This document shows positions 29,337-38,935 of a stretch of DNA of 64,000 bases, piece after piece. The DNA comes from DATLWN01 sp964492895. GTDB taxonomy: Bacteria; Pseudomonadota; Zetaproteobacteria; Mariprofundales; Mariprofundaceae. The translations under genes and the position numbers were made by a program. Below the pieces are notes generated by a model. The model was not told the DNA's origin. It saw only the letters and a program-made list of their open reading frames with translations, and ran no database searches. How positions within the stretch are numbered: position 1 is the first letter of the stretch; each line of letters opens with the position of its first letter. The stretch covers positions 1-64,000 of the forward strand of contig CAZBLR010000007.1 in assembly GCA_964492895.1 (NCBI GenBank). The letters run 5' to 3'.

Positions 29337-31682
29337 CTAAAACTGGCTACCGAGCGCAAACTCAAACGAACGCGTCACGTCTCCCGGCAGGGTACGGATC
29401 GGGAAGCCCCAGACCAGGCCCAGGGGACCGATCGGCGACAGCCACTGCAACTCAAAGCCTGCGGATGCTCGCACTCTATTGAAGGAGAACGGCGCTGCAA
29501 CATTCAATGTCTGGGCCCCGACCGTCGTGTTGATGGCGCCCCAGGCGTCGCCGGCATCGATGAACAGGTCGCCGCGGAATCCCTTGGTCTGCATGTACGG
29601 AATCGGAAAATACAGGTCCAGCGATGCCGTGGCCATCTTGTCCGCACCGATGGCCTCCTGGGTCGCCGGGTCCCGCAGCGAGATACCGTAGTAATCGAAG
29701 CCGCGCACCGTGCCCAGGCCGCCGAGTGAATAGCGCCGCCAGATCGGCACCTGCCGCCCGCCCACGCCGTGGATATAGGCGCCCTGCATCGACGGACTGA
29801 TGACTACGTCGTCGGTCACGGGCAGGTACAGCTTCGTCGATGCCGATACCTCGTAGAAGCGCTCGTTGCCTCCCAGGCCCGCATAGTTGAACTGCAATCG
29901 CTCATTATGGCCCTTGTGCGGGACCATGACCGAGTCGCGCGTATCCCAGGTGAGGCTCTGGCTCAGCTCTCCCGTGATATGCACGCCCTGCTGGGCCAGC
30001 AGCAGCAGCGTGCTGCCCGCGGCCACGTTCGAAATGCTGTTCCGCGAATACTGGTAGCCGATGCCGTAGGTCAGGTTCTCGCTCAGCGGCACCCCGATGC
30101 TGAGCCCGGCACCGTAGTTGTCCTGGACATACTGGGCTGTCTGCACCTGGGTCAGCTTGGTCTGCGTCTTGAAGGCGTTGACCGTGACGCTCACGTCCTT
30201 GCCCAGGAAATAGGGGTCGGTGATGCTGGTGTTGAAGTTCTGCGTCACGGCGCCGATATCGGCGCTGATGTTGGTGCTATAGCCCTTGCCCAGGAAGTTG
30301 TTCTCCTGCATCTTGGCCGTGAAGATCACCTTCTCCAGCTGCGAATAGCCGGCGCCGATGGAGAACGAGCCGGTCTTCTTCTCATCGACATTGACGTCCA
30401 TGTTGACGCGGTCGTCCGAGCCGGCACGCGGCATGGTCACTCGCACATCATTGAAGTAGTTGAGACGATGCAGGCGCTCCTTGCTGCGCTTGACCTTCGT
30501 GGCCGAGTAACGCGAGGCCTCCGCCTGCCTGAGCTCGCGGCGGATCACGTGGTCCTCGGTCTTCTGGTTGCCGGTGATGTTGATACGCTCGATGTAGACC
30601 TCGCGCCCCTTCTCGACATCGAGGGTGATGGCCACGGTGTTGCTTCCCAGATCGCGATGGAACAACGGCGTCACCGTGGCGAAGGCATAGCCTTCGTCGC
30701 CGACCTTCTCCGTGATCGCCTGGATGGTCTCGCGCAGCTTCTGCAGCGAATAGATCTCGCCCGCCTTCAGGGTCACGGCCGAGGCCAGTGCCTTGCGGCT
30801 CGGCACCATGTCACCCTGCAGGTCGACCTTGCTGATCCGGTACTGCGGACCCTCGTAGACGTTGAACGTCAGGTAGAACGACTTCTTGTCGACCGACAGC
30901 GACACCAGCGTCGACTCGACCTTGGAATCGAGGTAGCCATGATCCTGGTAATACTGCATCAGCAACTGGGCGTCCGCGCCCACGCGATCCTGCTGGAACA
31001 CGTCGCGGTCGGTGAAGTAGGAGATGAAGCCGCTCTGCTGCGACGCCAGCTGATCGCGCAGGTCGGCATCCGAGAACGCGTGGTTGCCGACGAACAGGAT
31101 GCGGGCGATACGCGTGATCTGCCCCTCGTCGATCAGGATCAGCACATCCACCCGCCCGTCGGAGCGCTTCGTGGTCTGGATCTTGACGCCGACCTGGTAG
31201 TAGCCCTTCTTCAGGTACATGCGCCGGATCTCATTGATGTCGTGGCGCTTGATGGCGTCGCTGAGCACGCGTCCGGGCTGGATCTTCAGCTTGAATTGCA
31301 GGATCTTGTCCTCGATTTCGTGGTTGCCCTTGAAGGTCACCTTGCCGATGACCGGGTTCTCGACGACGTGGAAGACCAGGCGAACCCCCTGGGCGTTGCG
31401 GATGCCCTCCACGCTGACATCGGAGAAGTACCCGGTATCGAACAGGGCGCGCACATCCCGGCCGATCTGCTTGCGGCTCAGCACGTCCCCGACGCGGGTC
31501 TGGATCTCCGCCAGCACCGTATCCGTCTCGATGAAGCGGTTGCCGACCACATCGATGCCCATTACGCGTGGCTGGGTTGTGGCGGGAGCACCTTCAGCCA
31601 TGGCCTCGCCGACCAGGCCGGCGCATGCAAAGGCGAACACGAGCAGGCCCAGAATGATGCGCTGCAGAAAATGATTTCCCAT
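29337..31682 (-). CDS. bamA: Outer membrane protein assembly factor BamA
   Basis: 781 residues. Signal peptide (cleavage near AMAEGA), five POTRA repeats to about residue 425, then a 16-strand barrel ending in phenylalanine (FALGSQF). The barrel has the conserved WRRYSLGGLGTVRGFDYYG loop carrying the VRGF motif. It inserts beta-barrel proteins in the outer membrane. It is preceded by rseP and followed by skp. Confidence 0.97.
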   Translation of the reverse strand: MGNHFLQRIILGLLVFAFACAGLVGEAMAEGAPATTQPRVMGIDVVGNRFIETDTVLAEIQTRVGDVLSRKQIGRDVRALFDTGYFSDVSVEGIRNAQGVRLVFHVVENPVIGKVTFKGNHEIEDKILQFKLKIQPGRVLSDAIKRHDINEIRRMYLKKGYYQVGVKIQTTKRSDGRVDVLILIDEGQITRIARILFVGNHAFSDADLRDQLASQQSGFISYFTDRDVFQQDRVGADAQLLMQYYQDHGYLDSKVESTLVSLSVDKKSFYLTFNVYEGPQYRISKVDLQGDMVPSRKALASAVTLKAGEIYSLQKLRETIQAITEKVGDEGYAFATVTPLFHRDLGSNTVAITLDVEKGREVYIERINITGNQKTEDHVIRRELRQAEASRYSATKVKRSKERLHRLNYFNDVRVTMPRAGSDDRVNMDVNVDEKKTGSFSIGAGYSQLEKVIFTAKMQENNFLGKGYSTNISADIGAVTQNFNTSITDPYFLGKDVSVTVNAFKTQTKLTQVQTAQYVQDNYGAGLSIGVPLSENLTYGIGYQYSRNSISNVAAGSTLLLLAQQGVHITGELSQSLTWDTRDSVMVPHKGHNERLQFNYAGLGGNERFYEVSASTKLYLPVTDDVVISPSMQGAYIHGVGGRQVPIWRRYSLGGLGTVRGFDYYGISLRDPATQEAIGADKMATASLDLYFPIPYMQTKGFRGDLFIDAGDAWGAINTTVGAQTLNVAAPFSFNRVRASAGFELQWLSPIGPLGLVWGFPIRTLPGDVTRSFEFALGSQF

Positions 31683-31687
31683 GCCAA

Positions 31688-33055
31688 CTAACCCCGAAAC
31701 AAATGTGATAAATCGTTATAAAACGCAAAGATCATCAACATGACGATCAGTGCCAGGCCCACCATCTGGGTGCGTTCCATGACCTTCAGCGACAGCGGAC
31801 GTCCGCGCAGCTTCTCCACGGCCAGATAAGCCAGATGCCCCCCATCCAGAATCGGGATCGGCATCAGGTTCAGCACGCCGAGATTGACCGAGATCAGGGC
31901 CAGGAAGGCACAGAACGACGCAAAGCCGAGTTCCGCCGTGCGGCCCGCCAGCTGGGCGATGGCGATCGGGCCGCCCAGGTTCTCCGGCGAGATCGACGCG
32001 GTCAGCATCTTGCCCAGGACATCGAGCGTCAGCACGGTCATGTCCCATGTGCGGACGAAGCCGTAACGCACGCCTTCGATCGGCCCCATCCGGTACAGCA
32101 CCGGGGGGCGCAACGGTTCGGCCGCCATCCTGGCTCCGATCCGGCCGATGCCGTCCGACGTGGTTTCCGGAACGATGGGCACGATCAGGCTGATGCCCTT
32201 GCGTTCGATGTTCAGCACCATGCGCTTGCCGCCATGGCTGCGAACGGCATCGACAAAGTCCCTGACGGTCTGCACGGCCGCGCCATCGACCTGGCTGATC
32301 AGGTCGCCGGAGCGCAGCCCGGCCTTGGCCGAGGGCGAGTCGGGAAGCACCGAATCGACCATCACGCGCATGCCCGGACTGATGCCGACCAGGGATTCGG
32401 AAACGTTGACGAGCAAGGGTTCCTTGGAGGTCGCCGGCACGTGCACCGACACCTGGGTCGCGGTACCCCCACGCTCGATGCCCAGGCGCGCATCCGCATT
32501 GACCGCATCCTTCAGGCGTTCCTCGAGCTGGGTCCATGAATGGACATCATGGCCGTCGACGGAAATGACCTTGTCACCGGGGATGATCCCCGCCTGTTCG
32601 GCCACCGAGGCCGGTGACACCACGCCGATCACCGGCGGCGTCACGTACTGCCCCACCCAGCCGACCACCATGAAGGCCAGGATCGCGAACAGGAAATTGA
32701 ACAGGGGCCCGGCCACCGCCACGCTGGCCCGCTTCCATACGGGCTGCACGTCGAAGGCGCGCTGCCGCTCCTCCGGCGTCAGGTCCATCCTGGCCTCGTC
32801 ATCGTGTTCGCCCGGATTCTCCCCCAGCATCTTCACATAACCGCCGAGCGGGATCGCCGCGATCACGTATTCGACCTCCCGGTCCCGGCTGTGCCAGGAC
32901 AACAGGGCCGGACCAAAGCCGATGGAGAACTTCTCGACACGGATGCCGAGCCGGCGCGCCACGATGAAGTGCCCGAATTCGTGCACGAACACCAGCAAGG
33001 CGATCGCCACGATAAATGCCAGCGTCGTATGCAGGGTATTCATCAGTTCAAGCAA
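31688..33055 (-). CDS. rseP: Site-2 intramembrane protease RseP
   Basis: 455 residues. The zinc site HEFGH is in the first membrane helix near residue 25, two PDZ domains occupy roughly residues 115-310, and the second motif NLMPIPILDGG is near 400. It cleaves anti-sigma factor RseA in the envelope stress response. TTG at 33055 is chosen because GGAG lies six bases before it; ATG four codons later would have a 15-base spacing. Confidence 0.96.
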   Translation of the reverse strand: MLELMNTLHTTLAFIVAIALLVFVHEFGHFIVARRLGIRVEKFSIGFGPALLSWHSRDREVEYVIAAIPLGGYVKMLGENPGEHDDEARMDLTPEERQRAFDVQPVWKRASVAVAGPLFNFLFAILAFMVVGWVGQYVTPPVIGVVSPASVAEQAGIIPGDKVISVDGHDVHSWTQLEERLKDAVNADARLGIERGGTATQVSVHVPATSKEPLLVNVSESLVGISPGMRVMVDSVLPDSPSAKAGLRSGDLISQVDGAAVQTVRDFVDAVRSHGGKRMVLNIERKGISLIVPIVPETTSDGIGRIGARMAAEPLRPPVLYRMGPIEGVRYGFVRTWDMTVLTLDVLGKMLTASISPENLGGPIAIAQLAGRTAELGFASFCAFLALISVNLGVLNLMPIPILDGGHLAYLAVEKLRGRPLSLKVMERTQMVGLALIVMLMIFAFYNDLSHLFRG

Positions 33056-33073
33056 ATGTCGCTCCCTTCCATG

Positions 33074-34228
33074 TCATGCGTCATTGCGGATGGCGTCCTC
33101 GGCCATGCGGCGCGCCTCGGCATCGACGGACCATACTTCATCGAGCTCCGTCACGGAATGGCCGTGCGTGCGCTCGAGCACCCGCTCGACCAGCGGCACG
33201 ATATCCGTGAAGGCGATCCGGCGCTGACGGAAGGCCTCGTTGGCGACCTCATTGGCCGCATTCATGGCGACGGCCAAGCTGTCGTCGCCCTGCATGACAT
33301 GCCTCACCAGACGCATGGCCGGGAACCGGGCCTCGTCCACCGCCTGGAAATCGAGGCGGCCGCTCTCAGCCAGATCCAGCATCGGGATGCCCGTGGCCAG
33401 CCGGGGTTCCGCCTGCATGGCATAGGCGACCGGGGCCCGCATATCCGGCCACGCCAACTGGGCCAGCACCGAGCCGTCACGGTACTCAACAAGGGCGTGC
33501 ACGATGCTCTGGGGATGAATGATGGCCGACAGCTTATCCGCCGGCATGTCGAATAGCCACCGGGCCTCGATCAGTTCCAGCGCCTTGTTCATCATCGTCG
33601 CCGAATCGACGCTGATCTTGGCTCCCATATCCCAATTCGGATGCGCGATCGCCTCCTCCGGCGTCACATCACGCAGGGACGCCGGGTCACGCTCGCGAAA
33701 CGGGCCGCCGGATGCAGTCAGGATGATCCGGCTCACGGACCCGGCATCATGGCCGACCAGGCATTGATGCACCGCCGCATGCTCCGAATCCACCGGCACC
33801 ACGACGGCACCCGAAGCCCTGGCGGCATCCATGAAAATGTGCCCGGCCGTCACCAGGCATTCCTTGTTCGCCAGTCCCACGCGCTTGCCGGCACGCACCG
33901 CGGCCAGGGCCGCCGGCAGGCCCACCGAGCCGACCATCGCCGCCAGCACCATGTCCACATCCGGATCGCTGGCGGCGGCCTCGGCGGCCTCCATGCCGGC
34001 ATCCACGCGCATCGACGGCGGCAGCCGCTCCCGCAGCTGTGCGGCCGCCTCCGCATCGGTCATCACCACCCGCTCGGGGGACAGCTGCAGCGCGATCTCG
34101 CGCATGCGCTCGACATTGCGGTAACCGACCAGGGCGTGCGCCGCGAAGCGTTCCGGATGTCGACGCATCACATCCACGGCACTGGCGCCGATCGAGCCGG
34201 TGGCGCCAAGCAGGGTCATGCGCATCAT
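33074..34228 (-). CDS. dxr: 1-deoxy-D-xylulose-5-phosphate reductoisomerase
   Basis: 384 residues. NADPH motif LLGATGSIGAS at the N-terminus, LANKECLVTAG near 120, metal/substrate region PVDSEHAAVHQCL near 142 and TASGGPFRE near 177. It commits carbon to the MEP isoprenoid pathway, feeding UppS nearby. Two adjacent ATG codons (34228, 34225) and a GTG (34234) overlapping the cdsA stop are possible starts. Confidence 0.96.
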   Translation of the reverse strand: MMRMTLLGATGSIGASAVDVMRRHPERFAAHALVGYRNVERMREIALQLSPERVVMTDAEAAAQLRERLPPSMRVDAGMEAAEAAASDPDVDMVLAAMVGSVGLPAALAAVRAGKRVGLANKECLVTAGHIFMDAARASGAVVVPVDSEHAAVHQCLVGHDAGSVSRIILTASGGPFRERDPASLRDVTPEEAIAHPNWDMGAKISVDSATMMNKALELIEARWLFDMPADKLSAIIHPQSIVHALVEYRDGSVLAQLAWPDMRAPVAYAMQAEPRLATGIPMLDLAESGRLDFQAVDEARFPAMRLVRHVMQGDDSLAVAMNAANEVANEAFRQRRIAFTDIVPLVERVLERTHGHSVTELDEVWSVDAEARRMAEDAIRNDA

Positions 34229-34230
34229 GC

Positions 34231-35025
34231 TCACCGCAGCGCCAGCCACAGCAGACCTGCCGCCGGCAACGCCGGCAACAGGGCATCCACGCGATCCAGC
34301 AGCCCGCCGTGACCCGGCAGCATACGGCCGCTGTCCTTGGCTCCGACGGCGCGCTTCAGCGCCGATTCCGCCAGATCCCCCATGACCCCTGCAAAGACCA
34401 GGACGATCGCGATGGCGATGGCCTCGGCCACTGGCATGGCAATGGCCTCATGCCAGATCACCGCCGCGACCGTCACCCCGGCCGCAACGGCCGCGAGCAA
34501 CCCCTCGACGGTTTTGCCCGGGCTGATCGCCGGACAGAGCTTGGTCCGCCCGAAACGGCGGCCGACGAAGTAGGCCGCGATGTCCGAGGCCCAGATGCCG
34601 ACACAGGCGCCGGCAATGAACGCGATGCCGCCATCCGCCGCATGCAGGCGCTTGACGCCCCAGACGAAGAACAGCAGCCACAGCATCATCCACTGGGCGT
34701 GGGCCAGGGCAGCAAAATCGCGGGGCGGGTTCGCCTTGGCGAAGCGTCCATAGACCAGGAAGGCCATCGTCCATGCCAGCATCAGCAGGAACACGGCAAG
34801 CAGCGGATCACCGCCCGCGACCAGCATCCCCCACACCAGGGCCGCCACGATGGCGAAGGCCCATGCCGCCGGCATGTTCACCAGCAGCAACAGCTCGACG
34901 GTGGCCACCGTGGCGAATACGCCCAGCAGCCAGTCGAACCAGGGCGACGGCACCCAGAACAGCCATACGACAACCAGCGGCAGCAACACCGCCGCCGTCA
35001 GCACCCGCTTACCCAGCTCGGTCAT
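34231..35025 (-). CDS. cdsA: Phosphatidate cytidylyltransferase
   Basis: 264 residues with about seven to eight membrane segments. It makes CDP-diacylglycerol for phospholipids. The CDP-alcohol signature is in the C-terminal half: FGRTKLCPAISPGKTVEG and GDLAESALKRAVGAKDSG. The start MTELGKRVLTAAVLLP shares one base with the uppS stop (TGATG). Confidence 0.93.
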   Translation of the reverse strand: MTELGKRVLTAAVLLPLVVVWLFWVPSPWFDWLLGVFATVATVELLLLVNMPAAWAFAIVAALVWGMLVAGGDPLLAVFLLMLAWTMAFLVYGRFAKANPPRDFAALAHAQWMMLWLLFFVWGVKRLHAADGGIAFIAGACVGIWASDIAAYFVGRRFGRTKLCPAISPGKTVEGLLAAVAAGVTVAAVIWHEAIAMPVAEAIAIAIVLVFAGVMGDLAESALKRAVGAKDSGRMLPGHGGLLDRVDALLPALPAAGLLWLALR

Positions 35026-35777
35026 CAGCGCGACACCTGCTCGCTGGTGCGTCCATAACGGCGTTCGCGCGAGGCGTAATCGGCAAGCGCCTCCCTGAAG
35101 CGCTGCTCGCTGAAGTCCGGCCAGAAATCGTCGCAGAAATACAGCTCCGCATAGGCGACGTCCCACAAATGAAAGTTCGAGATGCGACGTTCTCCCCCGG
35201 TCCGGATCAACAGGTCGACCGGCAGCAGATCACGCCGCCACATGTGGTCGCGAAGCCCCTGGGGCGTCAACGCCTGCAGACGCTCAAGCGGCTCGGGCTG
35301 CGCCAGCAGCCAGCGGGCATAGTCCTTCACGCCCTGCACGATCTCCTGCTGGCCGCCGTAGTTCAGGCACAGGATCATATCGATGCGCGTGTTGCCCGCG
35401 GTCATCTCGCACACCCGGCCAAGTGCCCGGCGCAGTGCAAACGGCAACGCGCCGGTATCGCCCAGCGTCAGAAGGCGCACGTTGTTCTGCTGCAGAACCG
35501 GCAATTGGGTGACCACGAGTTCGCGAAGCAGGCCCATCAGTCCACGCACCTCCGGCTTCGGACGCGACCAGTTCTCGGTGGAAAACGCATACAGGGAGAT
35601 CTGACGCACGCCGGCATCGGCGGCCCAGGAAACGACGTCACGCACGACCTGCGTCCCGCGGCGATGCCCTTCGAGCCGCGGCAGACCCTGCCGTTTGGCC
35701 CAGCGGCCGTTGCCATCCATGATGATAGCCACGTGTTTCGGCACGCGGCCCGGCATCTGGACCTCGGGAGATGACAT
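35025..35777 (-). CDS. uppS: Undecaprenyl diphosphate synthase
   Basis: 250 residues. The cis-prenyltransferase motifs are complete: AIIMDGNGRWAKRQG near 18, YAFSTENWSRP near 68, and the C-terminal LLIRTGGERRISNF and WDVAYAELYF. It makes the C55 carrier lipid for peptidoglycan and LPS. Start and stop overlap the frr stop and cdsA start by one base each. Confidence 0.97.
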   Translation of the reverse strand: MSSPEVQMPGRVPKHVAIIMDGNGRWAKRQGLPRLEGHRRGTQVVRDVVSWAADAGVRQISLYAFSTENWSRPKPEVRGLMGLLRELVVTQLPVLQQNNVRLLTLGDTGALPFALRRALGRVCEMTAGNTRIDMILCLNYGGQQEIVQGVKDYARWLLAQPEPLERLQALTPQGLRDHMWRRDLLPVDLLIRTGGERRISNFHLWDVAYAELYFCDDFWPDFSEQRFREALADYASRERRYGRTSEQVSR

Positions 35778-36322
35778 CAGACGGTCAAGAGATCTTTTTC
35801 TTTATGCTCAACGACCTGATCGATGTCGTGGATATAGCGATCCGTCACCTTCTGGATCTGCTCCATCAGACGCTTGCTGTCGTCCTCGGAAATCCCCTCA
35901 TCCTTGGTCTGGCGCTTCACGTCGTCGTTGGCGTCACGACGGATGTTGCGGACCGCCACCTTCGCCTTCTCGCCGTACTGACGCACCTGCTTGACGAATT
36001 CCCGCCGGCGCTCCTCCGTCAGTTCGGGCAGCACGACCCGGATCGCCGCGCCGTCGTTGGAGGGGTTGAGCCCCAGGTCCGAGCTCAGGATGGCCTTCTC
36101 GATCACCGGAATCATGTTCTTCTCCCAGGGCGCGATCATGATCATGCGCGGCTCCGGCACACTGAGCGTCGCCACCTGGTTCAGCGGCATGTCCGAGCCG
36201 TAATAGTCGACGCTCACGTGATCGAGCAGCGACACGCTGGCGCGACCGGTACGCACCGTCGCCAGTTCCGTCTTCAGGGCGGCGATGGTCTTCTTCATGC
36301 GTTCTTCGAGCGAATGGATCAT
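35777..36322 (-). CDS. frr: Ribosome recycling factor
   Basis: 181 residues. The sequence shows the RRF pattern: TGRASVSLLDHV, ATLSVPEPRMIMIAPW and the C-terminal three-helix part with VRNIRRDANDDVK. It splits post-termination ribosomes with EF-G. The ATG overlaps the pyrH stop by four bases and has a GGGGG ribosome binding site. Confidence 0.97.
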   Translation of the reverse strand: MIHSLEERMKKTIAALKTELATVRTGRASVSLLDHVSVDYYGSDMPLNQVATLSVPEPRMIMIAPWEKNMIPVIEKAILSSDLGLNPSNDGAAIRVVLPELTEERRREFVKQVRQYGEKAKVAVRNIRRDANDDVKRQTKDEGISEDDSKRLMEQIQKVTDRYIHDIDQVVEHKEKDLLTV

Positions 36323-37086
36323 GGCTTGCCCCCTTCCCACACCTTGGTGCCGACCGCCTCACCGCGCGCCAGGCGCAGCAGTTCTCCGGGCTGGGTCACA
36401 TTGAACACGACGATCGGCATATGGTTGTCCCGGCACAACGACAGCGCCGTCGAATCCATGACGGCCAGCTGGCGGTTGATGGCCTCGGTAAAGCTCAGTT
36501 CGCTATAACGCTGGGCCGACGGATCCTTGGCCGGATCGGCGGTATAGACGCCATCCACCTTGGTTCCCTTGAACACCACATCGGCCTGCACCTCCATGGC
36601 ACGCAGGCTGGCCGCCGTGTCGGTCGTGAAATAGGGATTGCCGGTCCCGGCCGCGAAGATGACGATACGTCCCTTCTCCAGATGACGGACGGCGCGACGG
36701 CGGATATAGGGCTCGGCCACCTCCCGCACATGCAGGGCCGACACCACGCGAACGATCGCACCCTGGCGTTCGATGGCGTCCTGAAGGGCGATGGCGTTCA
36801 TCACCGTGGCCAGCATGCCCATGTAATCGGCGCTGGCGCGGTCCATGCCGGATGCCGTGCCCTTCATGCCGCGGAAGATGTTGCCGCCGCCGATGACCAC
36901 GGCCAGCTCCACACCGCTGCGCCTGACCTCGATCAGCTCGGACGCCAACCGCTCCACCGTCTGGGCATCGATGCCGTAACCGGTGGATCCCATCAGGACC
37001 TCGCCCGACAGCTTCAGGAGCACCCGCCGGTACGGGCCGGTGCCTTGCGAAGCCTGGGACGCTTGCCCTGAGGATGTATCAGCCAT
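36319..37086 (-). CDS. pyrH: UMP kinase
   Basis: 255 residues. It phosphorylates UMP to UDP. Amino acid kinase fold with LLKLSGEVLMG near 22, VIGGGNIFRG near 60 and FAAGTGNPYFTTDTAA near 145. An N-terminal extension rich in Ser/Gln precedes the core. The ATG overlaps the end of tsf by eight bases. Confidence 0.96.
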   Translation of the reverse strand: MADTSSGQASQASQGTGPYRRVLLKLSGEVLMGSTGYGIDAQTVERLASELIEVRRSGVELAVVIGGGNIFRGMKGTASGMDRASADYMGMLATVMNAIALQDAIERQGAIVRVVSALHVREVAEPYIRRRAVRHLEKGRIVIFAAGTGNPYFTTDTAASLRAMEVQADVVFKGTKVDGVYTADPAKDPSAQRYSELSFTEAINRQLAVMDSTALSLCRDNHMPIVVFNVTQPGELLRLARGEAVGTKVWEGGKP

Positions 37087-37972
37087 GGACCTGGGCAGCC
37101 ACCTCGGCAGCGAAATCCGATTCCTGCTTCTCGATGCCTTCACCGAGCTGGAAACGGGTCATCGACACCACGGTCGCATCCGGCTGCACGGCGGCCAGCG
37201 CCTTGCCCACGGTCACGTCCGGATCCATGACGAAGCCCTGTTCCAGCAGGCAGACCTCGGCATAGAACTTGTTCAGCTGCCCCTCAACGATCTTCTCGAC
37301 GATGTTGGCCGGCTTGCCGCTGGCCGCCGCCCGCTCGGCCAGCACCGCCTTCTCGCGCTCCACCGCTTCCGCGGACACGTCGCTGCGTCCGATGTACTGG
37401 GGATTGGAGGCCGCCACATGCATGGCGATGTTGCGCGCCATCTGCTGCAGGGCCTCGGAGGCGCCACCCGAAACGCCGAGCAGCACGCCGATCTTGCCGG
37501 CGCCGTGCACATAGGCCGCCACCGTGCCGCCGGCCACCTGGTGCCGCACAAAGCGGCGGATGGACATATTCTCGCCGATCGTGGCGATCAGCTGCGACAG
37601 GGCCTGCTCAACCGTCTGCCCCGGCGCGAATTCCAGGGCCTTCAGCGCCTCCACATCCGCCGGATTTTGGCGCGCAATAGTCTCAGCCAATTCCTGCACA
37701 AAGGCCTGGAACTTATCGTTCTTACTGACAAAATCCGTCTCGGAGTTGACCTCGATGACCACGCCGGCATCCCCGGAGCTGATGGCCAGCACCATGCCTT
37801 CAGCCGCCACGCGCCCGGACTTCTTGGCAGCGGCGGACAGACCCTTCTTGCGCAGGAAATCGACGGCGGCATCCATATCGCCGTCCGTCTCGGCCAGCGC
37901 CTTCTTGCAATCCATCATACCGGCACCCGAAATCTCGCGTAGCCGTTTCACATCAGCAGCGGTAATCGACAT
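37079..37972 (-). CDS. tsf: Elongation factor Ts
   Basis: 297 residues. It is the nucleotide exchange factor of EF-Tu. The N-terminal UBA-like segment VKRLREISGAGMMDCKKAL and the core motif VIEVNSETDFVSKN near 80 are intact. SD GGAGG precedes the ATG. It follows rpsB by 41 bases and is expected to share the rpsB transcript. Confidence 0.97.
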   Translation of the reverse strand: MSITAADVKRLREISGAGMMDCKKALAETDGDMDAAVDFLRKKGLSAAAKKSGRVAAEGMVLAISSGDAGVVIEVNSETDFVSKNDKFQAFVQELAETIARQNPADVEALKALEFAPGQTVEQALSQLIATIGENMSIRRFVRHQVAGGTVAAYVHGAGKIGVLLGVSGGASEALQQMARNIAMHVAASNPQYIGRSDVSAEAVEREKAVLAERAAASGKPANIVEKIVEGQLNKFYAEVCLLEQGFVMDPDVTVGKALAAVQPDATVVSMTRFQLGEGIEKQESDFAAEVAAQVHG

Positions 37973-38013
37973 CCATTCCTCCGTAATCGTTTACTAGCGT
38001 CTGTGGCTCAGGC

Positions 38014-38856
38014 TCAGGCCTTCGCCTCGACATCCTCGTCCAGCAGCTCGACGTTCTCGGTTTTCACCGGGGCCTCGCCGTCGACCTCGCCCGCTTCGGC
38101 CCCTTCGGCAGCTTCGCCCCCGGCCTCGGCTGCCTCGGGCTTGAAGTCGGCGTCTTCACTGCTTTCCACCTGCCAGGACTCCGCACCCTCCAGGATCGCA
38201 TCGGCCAGCTTGCTGGTGAACAGGCGCACGGCACGGATCGCGTCGTCGTTGCCGGGGATGATGTAATCGATGTAGGACGGATCGCAGTTGGTATCCACGA
38301 CGGCCACCACCGGGATGCCGAGCTTCTTGGCCTCCTTGACCGCCAGCTCTTCCTTGCGCACATCGATGACGAACAGGCAGTCAGGAAGGCCGACCATGTC
38401 CTTGATACCGCCGAGCGAACGCTCGAGCTTGTCCAGCTCGTTCTGCAGGCGCAGGCCTTCCTTCTTGGTCAGCAGGTCGAACACGCCCTCTTCCTTCTGG
38501 CGCTGCAGATCCTTCATCTTGCGCACCGACTGCTGGATGGTGGAGAAGTTGGTCAGCATGCCGCCCAGCCAGCGGTGGTTCACGTAAAACTGGCCGCAGC
38601 GCAGCGCCTCCTCGCGGATGGCGTCGGCCGCCTGGCGCTTGGTGCCCACGAACAGCACGCGGCCGCCCGCGGCCGCCAGCTCACGCATGAACTGGTAGGT
38701 TTCGTTGGCCATGCGCAGCGTCTTCTGCAGGTCGATGATGTGGATGCCATTGCGGCTGCCGAAGATGTACGGCGCCATCTTGGGGTTCCAGCGACGGGTC
38801 TGGTGCCCGAAATGCACACCCGCCTCAAGCAGGTTCTTCATGGTAAACTGAGACAT
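38014..38856 (-). CDS. rpsB: 30S ribosomal protein S2
   Basis: 280 residues. The start MSQFTMKNLLEAGVHFGHQ is the normal S2 N-terminus; HIIDLQKT, NHRWLGGMLTNF and PVVAVVDTNCDP are conserved. The last ~45 residues form an acidic tail rich in Glu, Ala and Gly that is longer than in E. coli S2 (241 residues). GGAGG precedes the ATG. The leader carries a candidate regulatory pseudoknot. Confidence 0.98.
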   Translation of the reverse strand: MSQFTMKNLLEAGVHFGHQTRRWNPKMAPYIFGSRNGIHIIDLQKTLRMANETYQFMRELAAAGGRVLFVGTKRQAADAIREEALRCGQFYVNHRWLGGMLTNFSTIQQSVRKMKDLQRQKEEGVFDLLTKKEGLRLQNELDKLERSLGGIKDMVGLPDCLFVIDVRKEELAVKEAKKLGIPVVAVVDTNCDPSYIDYIIPGNDDAIRAVRLFTSKLADAILEGAESWQVESSEDADFKPEAAEAGGEAAEGAEAGEVDGEAPVKTENVELLDEDVEAKA

Positions 38857-38929
38857 ATGTCCTCCGATTGTTGTGTCCTCCACCGCCCCGGCCCGAAGGC
38901 ACAATCGTTGACAGGCGGTGTGTGAAGTG
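38857..38929 (-). promoter_or_regulatory. Structured rpsB leader RNA, candidate autoregulatory pseudoknot
   Basis: Transcribed from the promoter next to it, the leader contains CACCGCC (38914-38920) able to pair with GGCGGTG (38881-38887). Inside this stem is a short GCC-UUCG-GGC hairpin (38891-38900). A loop segment CGAUUGU (38901-38907) is exactly complementary to ACAAUCG (38865-38871), which overlaps by one base the GGAGG ribosome binding site. Together these give a pseudoknot that could block translation. S2-dependent autoregulation of rpsB-tsf is established in E. coli; that this element is the homologue is inference. Confidence 0.55.
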
Positions 38930-38935
38930 GCGCGC

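Noticed and set aside
29769..31691. 640-codon open frame opposite bamA
   Set aside because: Antisense shadow of a certain gene, biased composition and no domain.
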